NCBI GenBank assembly: GCA_030147845.1
Contig: JASBUN010000046.1
Span: 175,810 to 239,809, forward strand
DNA from: Gammaproteobacteria bacterium
GTDB lineage: Bacteria; Pseudomonadota; Gammaproteobacteria; JASBUN01
Reading direction: 5' to 3'
Length of the DNA: 64,000 nt
Numbering within the stretch: the stretch's first letter is position 1; the number at the start of each line of letters is the position of its first letter. The notes under the pieces were generated by a model. The model did not search any database. It saw only the letters and a program-made list of their open reading frames with translations, and had not been told where the DNA came from. The position numbers and the translations under genes were made by a program. Shown one piece after another: positions 40,870 through 49,899 of the stretch.

Positions 40870-42213
40870 CTAGCTCCAGGGAAAAGGGCTGTGAGATACG
40901 GGATGAAGTTTTCCTTCAGCGTAGCGAGAGAAACGGAAAGGCGTTAATAGCCGGCTGGGCTCGCCACAAATCTCCTGCGCGACCAACTTTCCAACACCTA
41001 TCATTTTATAGCCGTGATTCGAATCAGCGATGAAATAACAATTCTCTCGGAATACGTCGAATACAGGGAAACTATCGGGTGTAAACGCACCAATTCCTCC
41101 GGATGGCTCTCGCTTGTATTGAGGCAGTGTGCCATGGAAGCGCTCCTGGCAGTGCGCCAGCGCGGATACCCACATGTGGGCGAAATTATCATCGACGATA
41201 TAGTCTGGTGACTCGGTTCCGTACGGGTCCACGCGGACCTTATCGGCATCGACGTCCAGCTTGACCGGTGCGGCACCGCCTTGCACTCCACCGAAATGAA
41301 AGTCGGGTTTGTAGTATATCCCCCACATGGCATCGGTTATGAGTGAGCCATCCGCATCCGAATACAATGGCGCGTCTGAATCGACATGAATAACAGGGGG
41401 CATTTTTCCATCGTTGGTTTTCTGCAGCTCCGGATCGACACCCAGCGTACCTTCCTGCAATGACCAATAAACCCACATTGGCACATCGCGATGAATGACG
41501 CCGTCGGCAGCCTTTATCTCGATGGTCTTCGGTAATTCGAGCATATCCCACAGCAACTTCGCCCACGGACCGGCACCAATGATTATGTGTTCACAAGCTA
41601 TCGTTCCTCGGTCGGTCACGGCGGCCGTAATCGCGCTCCCGGGGCCCTTGCTCTCAAACCCTTTAACTCGCACCCCGCTAATGATCCTGACACCCTCGGC
41701 TTCCGCTTTCGTAGCCAACCCGTACATACTGCGGGTATTGTTGGCGTAGCCACCACGCTTTTCGTGCAACACCGAGGTAATACCTTTTGCACGCCAATCA
41801 TGAAACAGACCTTTCATGTACGCGGTGCAGTCGTTTTCGCCTTCTACGAAGACCGATTCATAACCGATCTCACGTTGCTGTTCGGCGATCGTTGCAACGT
41901 CCTGATGCATCACCTCGGGGCTAATCTGCATATATCCGACCGGATGATAGCTGTACGACTTGGCGTCGCTCTCCCAGACGTCGACGCTATGCGCCATTAA
42001 TTCCCGCATCGCCGGTTGGAAATAATTGTTTCTAATCACACCGCAAGCGATCCCGGACGCGCCCGCGCTCACGCCTGATTTATCTATTATTAAAATATCT
42101 TTGCCGCTACCCGTACCACGGGCTTTGAGTTCCAGCGCTAAATGATATGCGGTACTCAAGCCGTGAATTCCCGCGCCTACCACCAGATATTTGCTATGGC
42201 TCGGAAATGCCAT
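40870..42213 (-). CDS. FAD-dependent DAO-family oxidoreductase (sarcosine oxidase-like)
   Basis: The 447-residue protein has an N-terminal FAD fold (YLVVGAGIHGLSTAYHLALE), a SAGASGIACGVIRNNY segment like that of SoxB/monomeric sarcosine oxidase, and a C-terminal FAD contact (YFIADSNHGYKMIGVGK). No THF domain. It leads the mgs operon, so it may oxidise another methylated amine or amino acid whose product feeds the pathway. The substrate is not given by the sequence. It is divergent from the class I amidotransferase gene. Confidence 0.82.
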   Translation of the reverse strand: MAFPSHSKYLVVGAGIHGLSTAYHLALELKARGTGSGKDILIIDKSGVSAGASGIACGVIRNNYFQPAMRELMAHSVDVWESDAKSYSYHPVGYMQISPEVMHQDVATIAEQQREIGYESVFVEGENDCTAYMKGLFHDWRAKGITSVLHEKRGGYANNTRSMYGLATKAEAEGVRIISGVRVKGFESKGPGSAITAAVTDRGTIACEHIIIGAGPWAKLLWDMLELPKTIEIKAADGVIHRDVPMWVYWSLQEGTLGVDPELQKTNDGKMPPVIHVDSDAPLYSDADGSLITDAMWGIYYKPDFHFGGVQGGAAPVKLDVDADKVRVDPYGTESPDYIVDDNFAHMWVSALAHCQERFHGTLPQYKREPSGGIGAFTPDSFPVFDVFRENCYFIADSNHGYKMIGVGKLVAQEICGEPSRLLTPFRFSRYAEGKLHPVSHSPFPWS

Positions 42214-42616
42214 TCGTGCGCTCTCCTCGACTACACTTACCAGTGGAACAATACTTTCCGCCAGTTCAACATGGAAACCACGACGATGCGTCGCTTGGTT
42301 TTTCGCCGCGTTCTGTATGATTTCCTTGTCGACAATAATCGGCCTCGGCGCGGTTTCGAATCAATCGCTCGTAAGACATACCCCCTATTGAGTAGCAAGA
42401 TCCCAGGCGCAATCGTTTTCAAATCGGTGGGTTTCAAACGTCGTTCGACGGTATTATAAAATGGCAGCGTCCAGCGAATATTTCCACGCTGCAAGCTGAT
42501 AGTCGCTGCAAGTTAGCGCAAGAAATTGGACTGAAATTGTTCTAATCGACGATAGCAATTGTTTGAGCCAGCCGCTGAAGTGCGGGTTACGTAATCGATA
42601 TTTGGAGCGGACAGCC
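42214..42616. other. Divergent promoter region
   Basis: About 400 bases between the starts of the FAD oxidoreductase (minus) and class I amidotransferase (plus) genes. It should hold both promoters, with AT-rich stretches near 42460-42560. I see no clear operator palindrome and no gene. Confidence 0.4.
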
Positions 42617-43339
42617 ATGCAACCAATACGCATCTTCCGGCACCAGGATTGGATTGGCCCTGGACATTTAACGGAAGTGTTGGATGAACGACAAATTCCC
42701 TACGAATTGGTTCGGATAGATGCCGGTGATCCCATACCGAGCACGCTTTCCGATACCTCGGCGCTGGTGTTTTTGGGCGGTACGATGAGCGTCAACGACC
42801 ACTTGCCTTGGATGTCGCACGAGAAAGATTTGATCCGAACAGCGGCCGAGCTTCGATTGCCCATGTTGGGCCACTGCCTGGGTTCGCAGATGATCAGCAG
42901 CGCACTGGGCGGACAGATACGCGCTATGCCACAAAAGGAAATCGGATGGCACCGAATGACGCAGCTCGGCAACCCGACTGCGGGGCGCTGGTTAAGTGGT
43001 CTTCCGGATCAATTCGACCTATTGGTATGGCATCACGATGAGTTTTCCTTGCCGCCCGGCGCCACACCGTTATTTACGGGTGACTTTTGTATCAACCAAT
43101 CGTACGTCATAAATGAAAATACGCTTGCCACGATTGCTCACGTGGAAGTGACGGTACAGCTACTAAGCGACTGGCTGGAGGGATACGGTTATGACGTTGA
43201 CCCGGTATCTGACCAAGTTCAAGCAATCGAACAGATCCGCGAAAACATTGAACTAAAAGTCGCGAATATGCAGCAGGTAACCGATACATTATACGGTCGA
43301 TGGCTAGACGGCGTGCTCCGCGCCGAGAAATTCCGTTAA
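42617..43339 (+). CDS. Class I glutamine amidotransferase-like protein
   Basis: The ~240-residue protein has the class I triad: nucleophile in LGHCLGSQMISSALGG, and His/Glu in the IAHVEVT segment. It contains FLGGTMSVNDHLPW, typical of stand-alone YfeJ/GuaA-like amidotransferases. Start MQPIRIFRH (ATG 42617) is preferred to the longer frame at 42563, which has no homologous look. Being divergent from an operon that makes glutamyl amides, it may hydrolyse a gamma-glutamyl compound as PuuD does; this is inference. Confidence 0.82.
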   Translation: MQPIRIFRHQDWIGPGHLTEVLDERQIPYELVRIDAGDPIPSTLSDTSALVFLGGTMSVNDHLPWMSHEKDLIRTAAELRLPMLGHCLGSQMISSALGGQIRAMPQKEIGWHRMTQLGNPTAGRWLSGLPDQFDLLVWHHDEFSLPPGATPLFTGDFCINQSYVINENTLATIAHVEVTVQLLSDWLEGYGYDVDPVSDQVQAIEQIRENIELKVANMQQVTDTLYGRWLDGVLRAEKFR

Positions 43340-43476
43340 TGCGGCTCTGATCCGCAACTAACAACCCATTTTCCGCTGGGAAACGATATTTTAGTTCGCC
43401 AATGACAACAAACGCTTGTATGGCAACCGTCCCGACCGCGTGGAGTTTGCCTGCGTATTTTTTTGATCTATTACCA

Positions 43477-44181
43477 CTATGGTCCAGGTGCCTGTTTTAT
43501 CTGCTTCAGTAACGAGGCGAATTCGTCCGACGATAGCGGCTGACTGAACTTATAGCCCTGCCCTTCATCACACTTCATCATACGCAACAACGCCAGTTGC
43601 TCCTCGGTTTCCACGCCTTCGGCAACAATGCGCTGTTGAAGGGAGCGCCCGGTCTCAATCATGTCGCTAACGATACCCACGTTCTCCAAGTCAATGGTGA
43701 CATCTCGTACGAATGACCGGTCAATCTTCACGGTATCGGCACGGACACTCCTGCTCAATTTAAACTCGTTACTGCTGGCGCTTTGTGCGTCGATTGCGAG
43801 AGTCACGCCCATTCCCTTGAGGGCCTTCAAACGCTCCTCTAACGCATCCATGTCCTGAGCCAACACACGCGCGTTCAACTCTAACTCCAGGTAGCGGGGT
43901 ACAACTTCGGTATCGCGTAAAATGCGTGCGAATTCTTCCAGAAATCCACTGTGCTTCAATTCGGTCGCGGAGATATTTATCGCTATTGGGACCACGCTCA
44001 AACCATCGCTCAGCCACGCTTGTATTTGCCGACAGGCCTCGCGAAGGACCCATTGTCCTATTGGCACCATAAGGCCGCAATCTTCGGCAATCGACACAAA
44101 ATACCCGGGGTAAACGAGTCCACGTTGTGGATCGCGCCAGCGAATCAACGCCTCAGCACCCGAGACCGCACCGGAGTTAAG
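43477..44181 (-). pseudogene. EAL domain cut off by an in-frame TAA
   Basis: This is the C-terminal EAL domain of the gene above it. After the TAA at 44182-44184 the same frame continues LNSGAVSGAEALIRWRDP, exactly as an EAL domain should. NIS (metal site), VKIDRSFV and VAEGVET are intact. The usual DDFGTG loop reads IDAQSAS, so a metal-binding Asp is lost and phosphodiesterase activity is doubtful. A separate translation could start at a TTG (44148), but no clear ribosome site is seen. It is best read as a domain lost by a nonsense mutation, unless read-through occurs. Confidence 0.75.
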
Positions 44182-46011
44182 TTAGACTTTCGGCTGGTAG
44201 TACAGAACAAACTCGCCCTCTTTCAGTGCTCGACGCAATCCGTCCTCGACCAAGAGTCTGCGGATCGAACGCGTACTCATCTTGGCGTTGAAGAATTGAT
44301 AGTTATTTCGGCCATCGGCCTTGGCGTTATACATCGCGATGTCAGCGTTCTGCATCACGCTATACAGATTTTCGCCGTCATCCGGATATACGCTAATTCC
44401 GATACTAAGCGTGGCATGAACTTCGTGTCCGGCGACGATTTGCGCTCGATCAAATGCGGACAGCAACTTCTGGGCGACTTGCGCCGCATCTTGAATCTGT
44501 TCGATCTCCGCCAGCAAAATCACAAACTCGTCACCGCCCTGGCGGCACACCGTGTCGGTCGAGCGTACACATGCTTGCAATTGTTTCGCTACTGACTGTA
44601 GGAGCTGATCTCCTGTCGCGTGGCCCAGTGAATCGTTAATGTGCTTGAAGTAGTCTATGTCGACAAACATTAGCGCAACTTGCTTATTATGACGCCGAGC
44701 CAAACCTATTGCCTGGGACAGGCGCTCGGTAAGAAGCGCCCGATTGGGTAATCCGGTGAGGAAGTCATGTTGCGCCAAATGCGCCATTTTCATCGCCATC
44801 GCGCGCGATTGACTTACGTCGTGAAAGATCAATACGGCGCCCACGACGCGTCCGTCCACGGCATGAATAGGAACGGCCAAGTCCTCGATTGGGGACTCGA
44901 CGCCATCCCGGCGCACAAGTACCCGCTCCATGACCGGACCCAGAGTGCGATGCTCTTCGAGCACACGGTCTACCGGATTGTCCGCGGGTTCGCCGGTCTC
45001 ACTGTCGATCACGTTAAATATTTTCTGTAGCGGAAACCCTACGGCCTCCTGGCTACTCCACCCGGTCATCGCTTCCGCCATCAAATTGAGATAAATCACA
45101 TTACCTTCGTCGTCAGTACGCATTATTGCGTCCGCGATCGAATTCAGTACGACGCGCGAAAACTCCCTCTCCACGTACAACGCATTTTCGGCCTCACGCA
45201 CGGCGCTTTCGGCCTGTTTCTCGGCCGTAATGTCCTCTATCGTTTGCAGAAATACTTTCGGCGCCAACTCCGCACTCAAGACCGTACGATGTACGCGGCC
45301 CCAGGCGATGGTCCCATCCTGGCGCAGAAAGCGAACTTCGTCGCTAATCGGTGCGTGCACTCGCTTTTCGTCGCACCACGCGGCGATGATTCGCCTTCGA
45401 TCCTGAGGATGAATCGCTGCGCTCCAGCCCATCGCTAACGTTTGGTCAAAAGTCAGTCCCGATATTTTCTGATATGCCGCATTCGTGCCGATGCAATTTC
45501 CTTTGCTATCAGCGACCAAAATGCCCACGGGCAAGTCGTCGTTCAGTGCTCGAAAATGGCTATCTTTTTTCTGCAGCGCCTCGCGAGCAGCCTTGCATTC
45601 GAGCGCATATCGCAAAGCCCTCGGCAACCAATGTCCGTCCACGCGCGCTTTGCACAAAAAATCGTATGCCCCGCGCTGTACCGCTTGGCGTGCAAATTCA
45701 TCATCATTGCTCTCACTAAGCACCATAATCAGAGCATTGGGTGCGGCCCGCGCTATTCGGTCATATACCCCTACACCTTCCTCTTCATCGGGAAGCGTAA
45801 GGTCGGCCAAGATGACGTCAACATCCTGCGAGGCCAAGTATTCAAGCGCGTACGCCAAACGCGCTACCCAGACGACATTGAATTTTCCGTAACCGGAACC
45901 CGCGAAAGCGGCTTGAATCAAGCGCGCGTCGGCCGCCTGATCTTCGACGACCAGCACGGTCGATAAGCCGTCGCCGGCACGCGATAAGTCCGATACGATA
46001 GCTTTCTTCAA
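44182..46011 (-). CDS. Response regulator-PAS-PAS-GGDEF protein, truncated at the start of its EAL domain
   Basis: The 609-residue product has a receiver domain (VLVVEDQAADARLIQ, Asp in VDVILADLTLPDE), two PAS/PAC domains (about 150-270 and 285-405) and an intact GGDEF domain (DFLTGLPNRALLTERL, CRQGGDEFVILLAE). It ends at VLYYQPKV, the first strand of an EAL domain, followed by TAA. It may still make c-di-GMP under phosphorelay control, now without the attached EAL domain. No partner kinase lies alongside. Confidence 0.88.
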   Translation of the reverse strand: MKKAIVSDLSRAGDGLSTVLVVEDQAADARLIQAAFAGSGYGKFNVVWVARLAYALEYLASQDVDVILADLTLPDEEEGVGVYDRIARAAPNALIMVLSESNDDEFARQAVQRGAYDFLCKARVDGHWLPRALRYALECKAAREALQKKDSHFRALNDDLPVGILVADSKGNCIGTNAAYQKISGLTFDQTLAMGWSAAIHPQDRRRIIAAWCDEKRVHAPISDEVRFLRQDGTIAWGRVHRTVLSAELAPKVFLQTIEDITAEKQAESAVREAENALYVEREFSRVVLNSIADAIMRTDDEGNVIYLNLMAEAMTGWSSQEAVGFPLQKIFNVIDSETGEPADNPVDRVLEEHRTLGPVMERVLVRRDGVESPIEDLAVPIHAVDGRVVGAVLIFHDVSQSRAMAMKMAHLAQHDFLTGLPNRALLTERLSQAIGLARRHNKQVALMFVDIDYFKHINDSLGHATGDQLLQSVAKQLQACVRSTDTVCRQGGDEFVILLAEIEQIQDAAQVAQKLLSAFDRAQIVAGHEVHATLSIGISVYPDDGENLYSVMQNADIAMYNAKADGRNNYQFFNAKMSTRSIRRLLVEDGLRRALKEGEFVLYYQPKV

Positions 46012-46384
46012 GACAGAATGACCGTGGAATAGCGCGTTGAAACGCTCGTTTTTCGAAATTGCTTCACTGACCCCAGCCCTGGTGGAACGGACGCATCATG
46101 TCATCACGGCGCGCATCGTTCGGTTCGTCGCGACGCGGTGAACAGCGTCGGCTTTAATCAATCTTGGATATTCCCGGATACCAATAAAACCACCGGGCAA
46201 TCGCCCGCCCTTGGACCGATCAGGTCACGACCACGGAGGGTAACGAACAGATGTAAATGATTTAGTGCTGCCGGTCGGCAAAGCACTGAGGCTCTACCAT
46301 GCGATGCCGTGGCTTATAGAACACATCAAAATCCTATGCTGACATAACAACTTTTACCGGACAGAATCATCATCACCCTCAGCG
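46012..46384. other. Intergenic region upstream of the GGDEF gene
   Basis: No gene or clear regulatory site is seen here. It should include the promoter of the minus-strand response-regulator gene and ends at the hairpins that follow csbD. Confidence 0.35.
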
Positions 46385-46440
46385 ACGCTGTGCACGTGAA
46401 TGCCTCGTGCACAGCGTGGATTTTCCGTGTCAGAAAATCC
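46385..46440 (-). terminator. Two tandem hairpins after the CsbD gene
   Basis: The first downstream hairpin is GGATTTTC / GAAAATCC (46418-46440), touching the stop codon; the second has a perfect 12-bp stem, ACGCTGTGCACG / CGTGCACAGCGT (46385-46417), with a 9-base loop. Neither is followed by a long T-run on the minus strand. They probably end or stabilise the csbD message. Confidence 0.6.
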
Positions 46441-46652
46441 TATGGGCGGAAGTCCTTGTTTCGATCCTCAAACTCTTTTATTTGTTTGTCGGCCTCGTCC
46501 TTGGAGACGCCGTACGCTTCCTGAATCTTACCGGACAACACGTCGCGTTGGCCGTCGATAACGTCAAGGTTGTCGTCGGTGATTTTTCCCCATTGTGTTT
46601 TTACCTTACCCCTAAACTGCTTCCAGTTACCCTTGACGATGTCCCAGTTCAT
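46440..46652 (-). CDS. CsbD family stress protein
   Basis: The 70-residue protein has the full CsbD pattern: MNWDIVKGNWKQFRGKVK, then a TQWGKITDDDL-like segment, and YGVSKDEADKQIKEFEDR. CsbD-like proteins are abundant in general stress responses, with unknown molecular role. It is monocistronic: GGAGC precedes the ATG and tandem hairpins follow. The DUF3309 gene is divergent, 444 bases away. Confidence 0.93.
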   Translation of the reverse strand: MNWDIVKGNWKQFRGKVKTQWGKITDDNLDVIDGQRDVLSGKIQEAYGVSKDEADKQIKEFEDRNKDFRP

Positions 46653-47096
46653 ATTAAAGCTCCTTTTCCCGATGACATGTGTGAAAATATCACACGCTTA
46701 CCCACCGTAACGATCGGCACCGACTCGCTATGTAAACGTAGTTAGGCAGTCGGCCCGAGTTTACGGTATCTCAACATACACGTGGAAGACTAGGCACAGC
46801 CGCAAGCGCAGTCTGTACGCTAACGCACAGACGTTCCATCTCACCGATCCGGAAATACTGACGTTGGCGTATTCAGCAAATGCGCGCCGACGCTGTCCGT
46901 GCCGGCGCGCTAGTTACCAGACGCCAGCCTTTGTGTGTGCTCACGTACAGACCGGCACGTGTGGCTTTACTAATCTTGTGGTCAAGTCCAAAGCTAACAA
47001 GACAAGAGACGACGCACCACGGCCGTTTCGATCATGCTAGGGATACCTAACGAACAACGCTCAATAGATGCTGACATCTGCGCCAAGGAGAACAAC
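46653..47096. other. Divergent intergenic region
   Basis: About 440 bases between two small stress-type genes read in opposite directions. No gene recognised; both promoters should be here. Confidence 0.35.
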
Positions 47097-47255
47097 ATGA
47101 CACTGGGAACCATACTGTTGATCATCGTAATTTTATTGCTGATCGGCGCGATACCCGCATGGCCACATAGCCGCGGATGGGGATATGGCCCGAGCGGAGG
47201 GCTTGGAATCGTACTGATCATTTTGATCATTCTGTTGCTAATGGGGCGGGTATAG
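47097..47255 (+). CDS. DUF3309-like small membrane protein
   Basis: The 52-residue peptide has two hydrophobic helices, TILLIIVILLLIGAIPAWP and GIVLIILIILLLMGRV, joined by a short Gly/Trp-rich turn (HSRGWGYGPSGG). This is the DUF3309 pattern, often found beside CsbD and BON genes in stress loci. AAGGAG lies eight bases before the ATG, which fixes the start; the longer upstream frame lacks one. Confidence 0.88.
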   Translation: MTLGTILLIIVILLLIGAIPAWPHSRGWGYGPSGGLGIVLIILIILLLMGRV

Positions 47256-47308
47256 CGCACACAACGAACTGCAACCCTGCGCGGTAACAGCGCGGAATTC
47301 TGCACCCC

Positions 47309-47617
47309 ATGGGCGATATTCACGCACTTTTTTCCTATTCCCGTTGTTGGCTCTTTCTCGGCTGCGCGTCGACGCCGCAGCAAGAAAGTACGGGAGAGTA
47401 TGTCGATGACACGGCGCTCATTGCCAAAGTCAAGACGGCCATTTTCAACGAACCGCCGTTATAATCGGCAGAGACCAATATCGAAACATTTAACGGCGTA
47501 GTACAACTAAGTGGATTTATCGGTTTGGGTGCTGACCGCAAAAAAGCGGTGATTGTTGCCCGCAAGGTTAAGGGCGTAAAGTCCGTTAACCATGATCTAC
47601 GGACCGAATCCCAGTGA
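47309..47617 (+). pseudogene. BON-domain lipoprotein with an in-frame TAA
   Basis: Read from ATG 47309, the first half gives a short leader with the lipobox LFLGCAST and then VDDTALIAKVKTAIFNEPPL. A TAA follows at 47462-47464, and the same frame continues SAETNIETFNGVVQLSGFIG and ends VKGVKSVNHDLRTESQ. Together this is one OsmY-like BON domain of normal length, with the stop where relatives have Lys (AAA to TAA is one change). The leader is shorter than usual. It is probably a recent nonsense mutation; the codons after the stop still look selected. Confidence 0.75.
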
Positions 47618-48162
47618 ACTAAGTTCGGAGTTGAAGCGGCTTGTAGCTCGGCCGTTTAATGATTCAGGTCTTCCGACGACGCGCGCGGGTCGACCTGGAT
47701 CGCACGTGCGCAAGCACACAACCGAAAACAGCTTTTATCGCTAACGATTTCGGCCTTTGCCTTAAGACACCACCTTCTACCGTAGACGGCCGACGAAATT
47801 ACCACCGACGCGACGCTATTTCCCGCTAACACCGACAAACTGCGTCGGCACGCAAATAGCGCATGTTGCGGTCGGCGCGCACCATCCGCATAACTATCCC
47901 TAGCAGATATACGCCGGCGCCCAACCCACCTGCTCACATCAACACTGCGCATCTAACTCAGCTTGAGATCAACCTCGAAACGGCCACACAGCGCAGTGGG
48001 CCGCATACGGGTTTTCCCATATCCTCAAGCACATGCGGGGCCTTTCGTCGGTGCGATTTCACACATAGCGACAGTTGATGACCTATACTGCGTGATATAG
48101 GAACGGGCATTTACGGTGTCGAACCCGCCCTGGAGTTTTGGCCGATCATTGGGAGATCATTG
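47618..48162. other. Intergenic region upstream of the Crp/Fnr gene
   Basis: No gene recognised. A near-palindrome with CCTATA/TATAGG arms at 48082-48101 lies 61 bases before the Crp/Fnr start and could be a promoter element or an autoregulatory site. Confidence 0.35.
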
Positions 48163-48882
48163 ATGCAGTCCCCATGCGGAAAACGCCACAACCGCCTTCT
48201 GGATTCGCTTCCGGACGATGTGCGCACACGCCTAACTACGCATTTGGAATTCATTTCTTTTCCGCGCGGTCACGAGCTGTTTCAGCCCGGCGCCCGCATA
48301 CATCACGTATTTTTTCCGACTTCGGCGACCGTGTCATTACTGCACGTCATGGCCGACGGCACATCGAGCGAAATGGCGCTGATCGGCAGCGAAGGAGTGC
48401 TCGGCATACCGTTGTTCATGGGCGAAGACTCAGCGCGTAGCCGTGCCATCGTACAAAGCGCCGGATACGCGTATAGGCTCAGAGGTCATACCCTCAATCA
48501 AGAATTTGACCGCGCCGGCGCCATGCAGCGTTTGCTGCTACGCTACACTCACGCACTACTCATGCAACTGGCGCAGAACGCTGTGTGTAACCGGCACCAC
48601 TCGCTCGAACAGCAACTGTGTCGTTGGCTACTATTGAATCTGGATCGCGTACCTTCGAACGAACTGCGCGTGACTCAAGAATTGATCGCCAACATGCTTG
48701 GCGTGCGCCGTGAGGGCATTACGGAGGCGGCCGGAAAGGTGAAGCGCGCCGGCTTGATCGAGTACCATCGCGGTCGCATCACCGTGCTCGACCGGGCGGG
48801 ACTGGAAGCGCGCGCCTGCGAATGCTACTCGGTAGTGAAGAAGGAATTCGATCAACTACTGCCACAAGCAAGCGTTCTGTAG
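48163..48882 (+). CDS. Crp/Fnr family transcriptional regulator
   Basis: The 239-residue protein has a cyclic-nucleotide-binding-type beta-roll (HHVFFPTSATVSLLHVMADG, EMALIGSEGVLGIPLFMG) and a C-terminal winged HTH (VTQELIANMLGVRREGITEAA). It lacks the Fnr N-terminal Cys cluster, and the cAMP-pocket residues are not evident, so its signal is unknown. This subtype is common in proteobacteria next to stress genes of the CsbD/BON kind. Start: ATG 48163, with GGGAG eight bases upstream; a TTG directly before it is unlikely. Confidence 0.88.
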   Translation: MQSPCGKRHNRLLDSLPDDVRTRLTTHLEFISFPRGHELFQPGARIHHVFFPTSATVSLLHVMADGTSSEMALIGSEGVLGIPLFMGEDSARSRAIVQSAGYAYRLRGHTLNQEFDRAGAMQRLLLRYTHALLMQLAQNAVCNRHHSLEQQLCRWLLLNLDRVPSNELRVTQELIANMLGVRREGITEAAGKVKRAGLIEYHRGRITVLDRAGLEARACECYSVVKKEFDQLLPQASVL

Positions 48883-49110
48883 TCCACGCCTATAGGTGAT
48901 AGGTACCGGCTTGAGCCGAGAGCGCGGTTCGAGAATGGCAGCAACAAGCGATTACGCCGTAGACCGGCCAGTGTAAAGGACCGAACAAGACCCGTACGCG
49001 ATCAACGCACACGCCTCCTGGTCGGTCCCTCGTTCTAGCGCAGGCAACGGCGTCCATTCGAACGATCGCTGATCTCGCCCTATCCGCGCCGTCGTTTGCT
49101 GGTCACGGAA

Positions 49111-49848
49111 TCACAGTTCTTGCTGTGTCGGACGAATGATCATCTCATTGATATCGACATCGCCCGGCTGTTCGATCGCGAATGTGATCGCACGCGCGAC
49201 CGCATCGGCATCGATCGCCATCTTATACAGCTCGCGAGCGTGCTGCGACGCGGCGTCGTGAGTAATGTGATCCGGCAGCTCGGTGGCGACCGCTCCGGGC
49301 GAGATATTAGTGGAACGAATTTCTCCATTCGACTCCAATCTCACACCTTCGGACAGCGCACGCACCGCAAATTTGGTGGCGCAATACACGGCGCCGCCGG
49401 CAAAGACCTTGTGGCCGGCGACCGACGAGATATTAATGATGTGGCCGGAGTGCTGTTTGCGCATGGTCGGCAGTGCCGCAGCGATACCATAGAGTACTCC
49501 CTTGATATTCACGTCCACCATGCGTTCCCACTCGTCGACCTTGCCGGCGTCCAACGGTGATAGCGGCATCAAACCGGCGTTATTGACCAGCACGTCGACG
49601 CGCCCGAACTGCTTACACGTGTCGTCGATCAACGCTTGCACCGCCTGGCGGTCAGTGACATCGACCACGCGGTATTCAGCCTTGCCACCGTCGGCTTGGA
49701 TCGCAGAGGTCAGCGCGCGCAGTCGATCTTCGCGGCGCGCAGCCAACATGAGCTTCGCACCCTTGCGACCCAGCATACGCGCTGCGGCTTCGCCGAGACC
49801 GCTGCTGGCTCCAGTAATAACTACGACTTTTCCGTCTATCTCAGACAT
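49111..49848 (-). CDS. Short-chain dehydrogenase/reductase
   Basis: The 245-residue classical SDR has the NAD(P) motif [16 protein letters not shown] ([15 protein letters not shown]), the catalytic Ser in INISSVAG and YxxxK in VYCATKFAV. An Arg-rich AARREDRL segment after strand 2 favours NADP. It reduces or oxidises an unknown alcohol/carbonyl. It follows the alkene reductase gene by 51 bases on the same strand, so it may belong to the same electrophile-response operon. Confidence 0.9.
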   Translation of the reverse strand: MSEIDGKVVVITGASSGLGEAAARMLGRKGAKLMLAARREDRLRALTSAIQADGGKAEYRVVDVTDRQAVQALIDDTCKQFGRVDVLVNNAGLMPLSPLDAGKVDEWERMVDVNIKGVLYGIAAALPTMRKQHSGHIINISSVAGHKVFAGGAVYCATKFAVRALSEGVRLESNGEIRSTNISPGAVATELPDHITHDAASQHARELYKMAIDADAVARAITFAIEQPGDVDINEMIIRPTQQEL

Positions 49849-49899
49849 GGTATTGGCTCCTGTTGCAGATGAAATGGGTTTGTATCGGCATGGACGCGA

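Noticed and set aside
48082..48101. Near-palindrome CCTATA/TATAGG as a definite Crp/Fnr operator
   Set aside because: It does not match the known Crp or Fnr consensus halves and could equally be a -10 region, so it is only mentioned in the intergenic entry.
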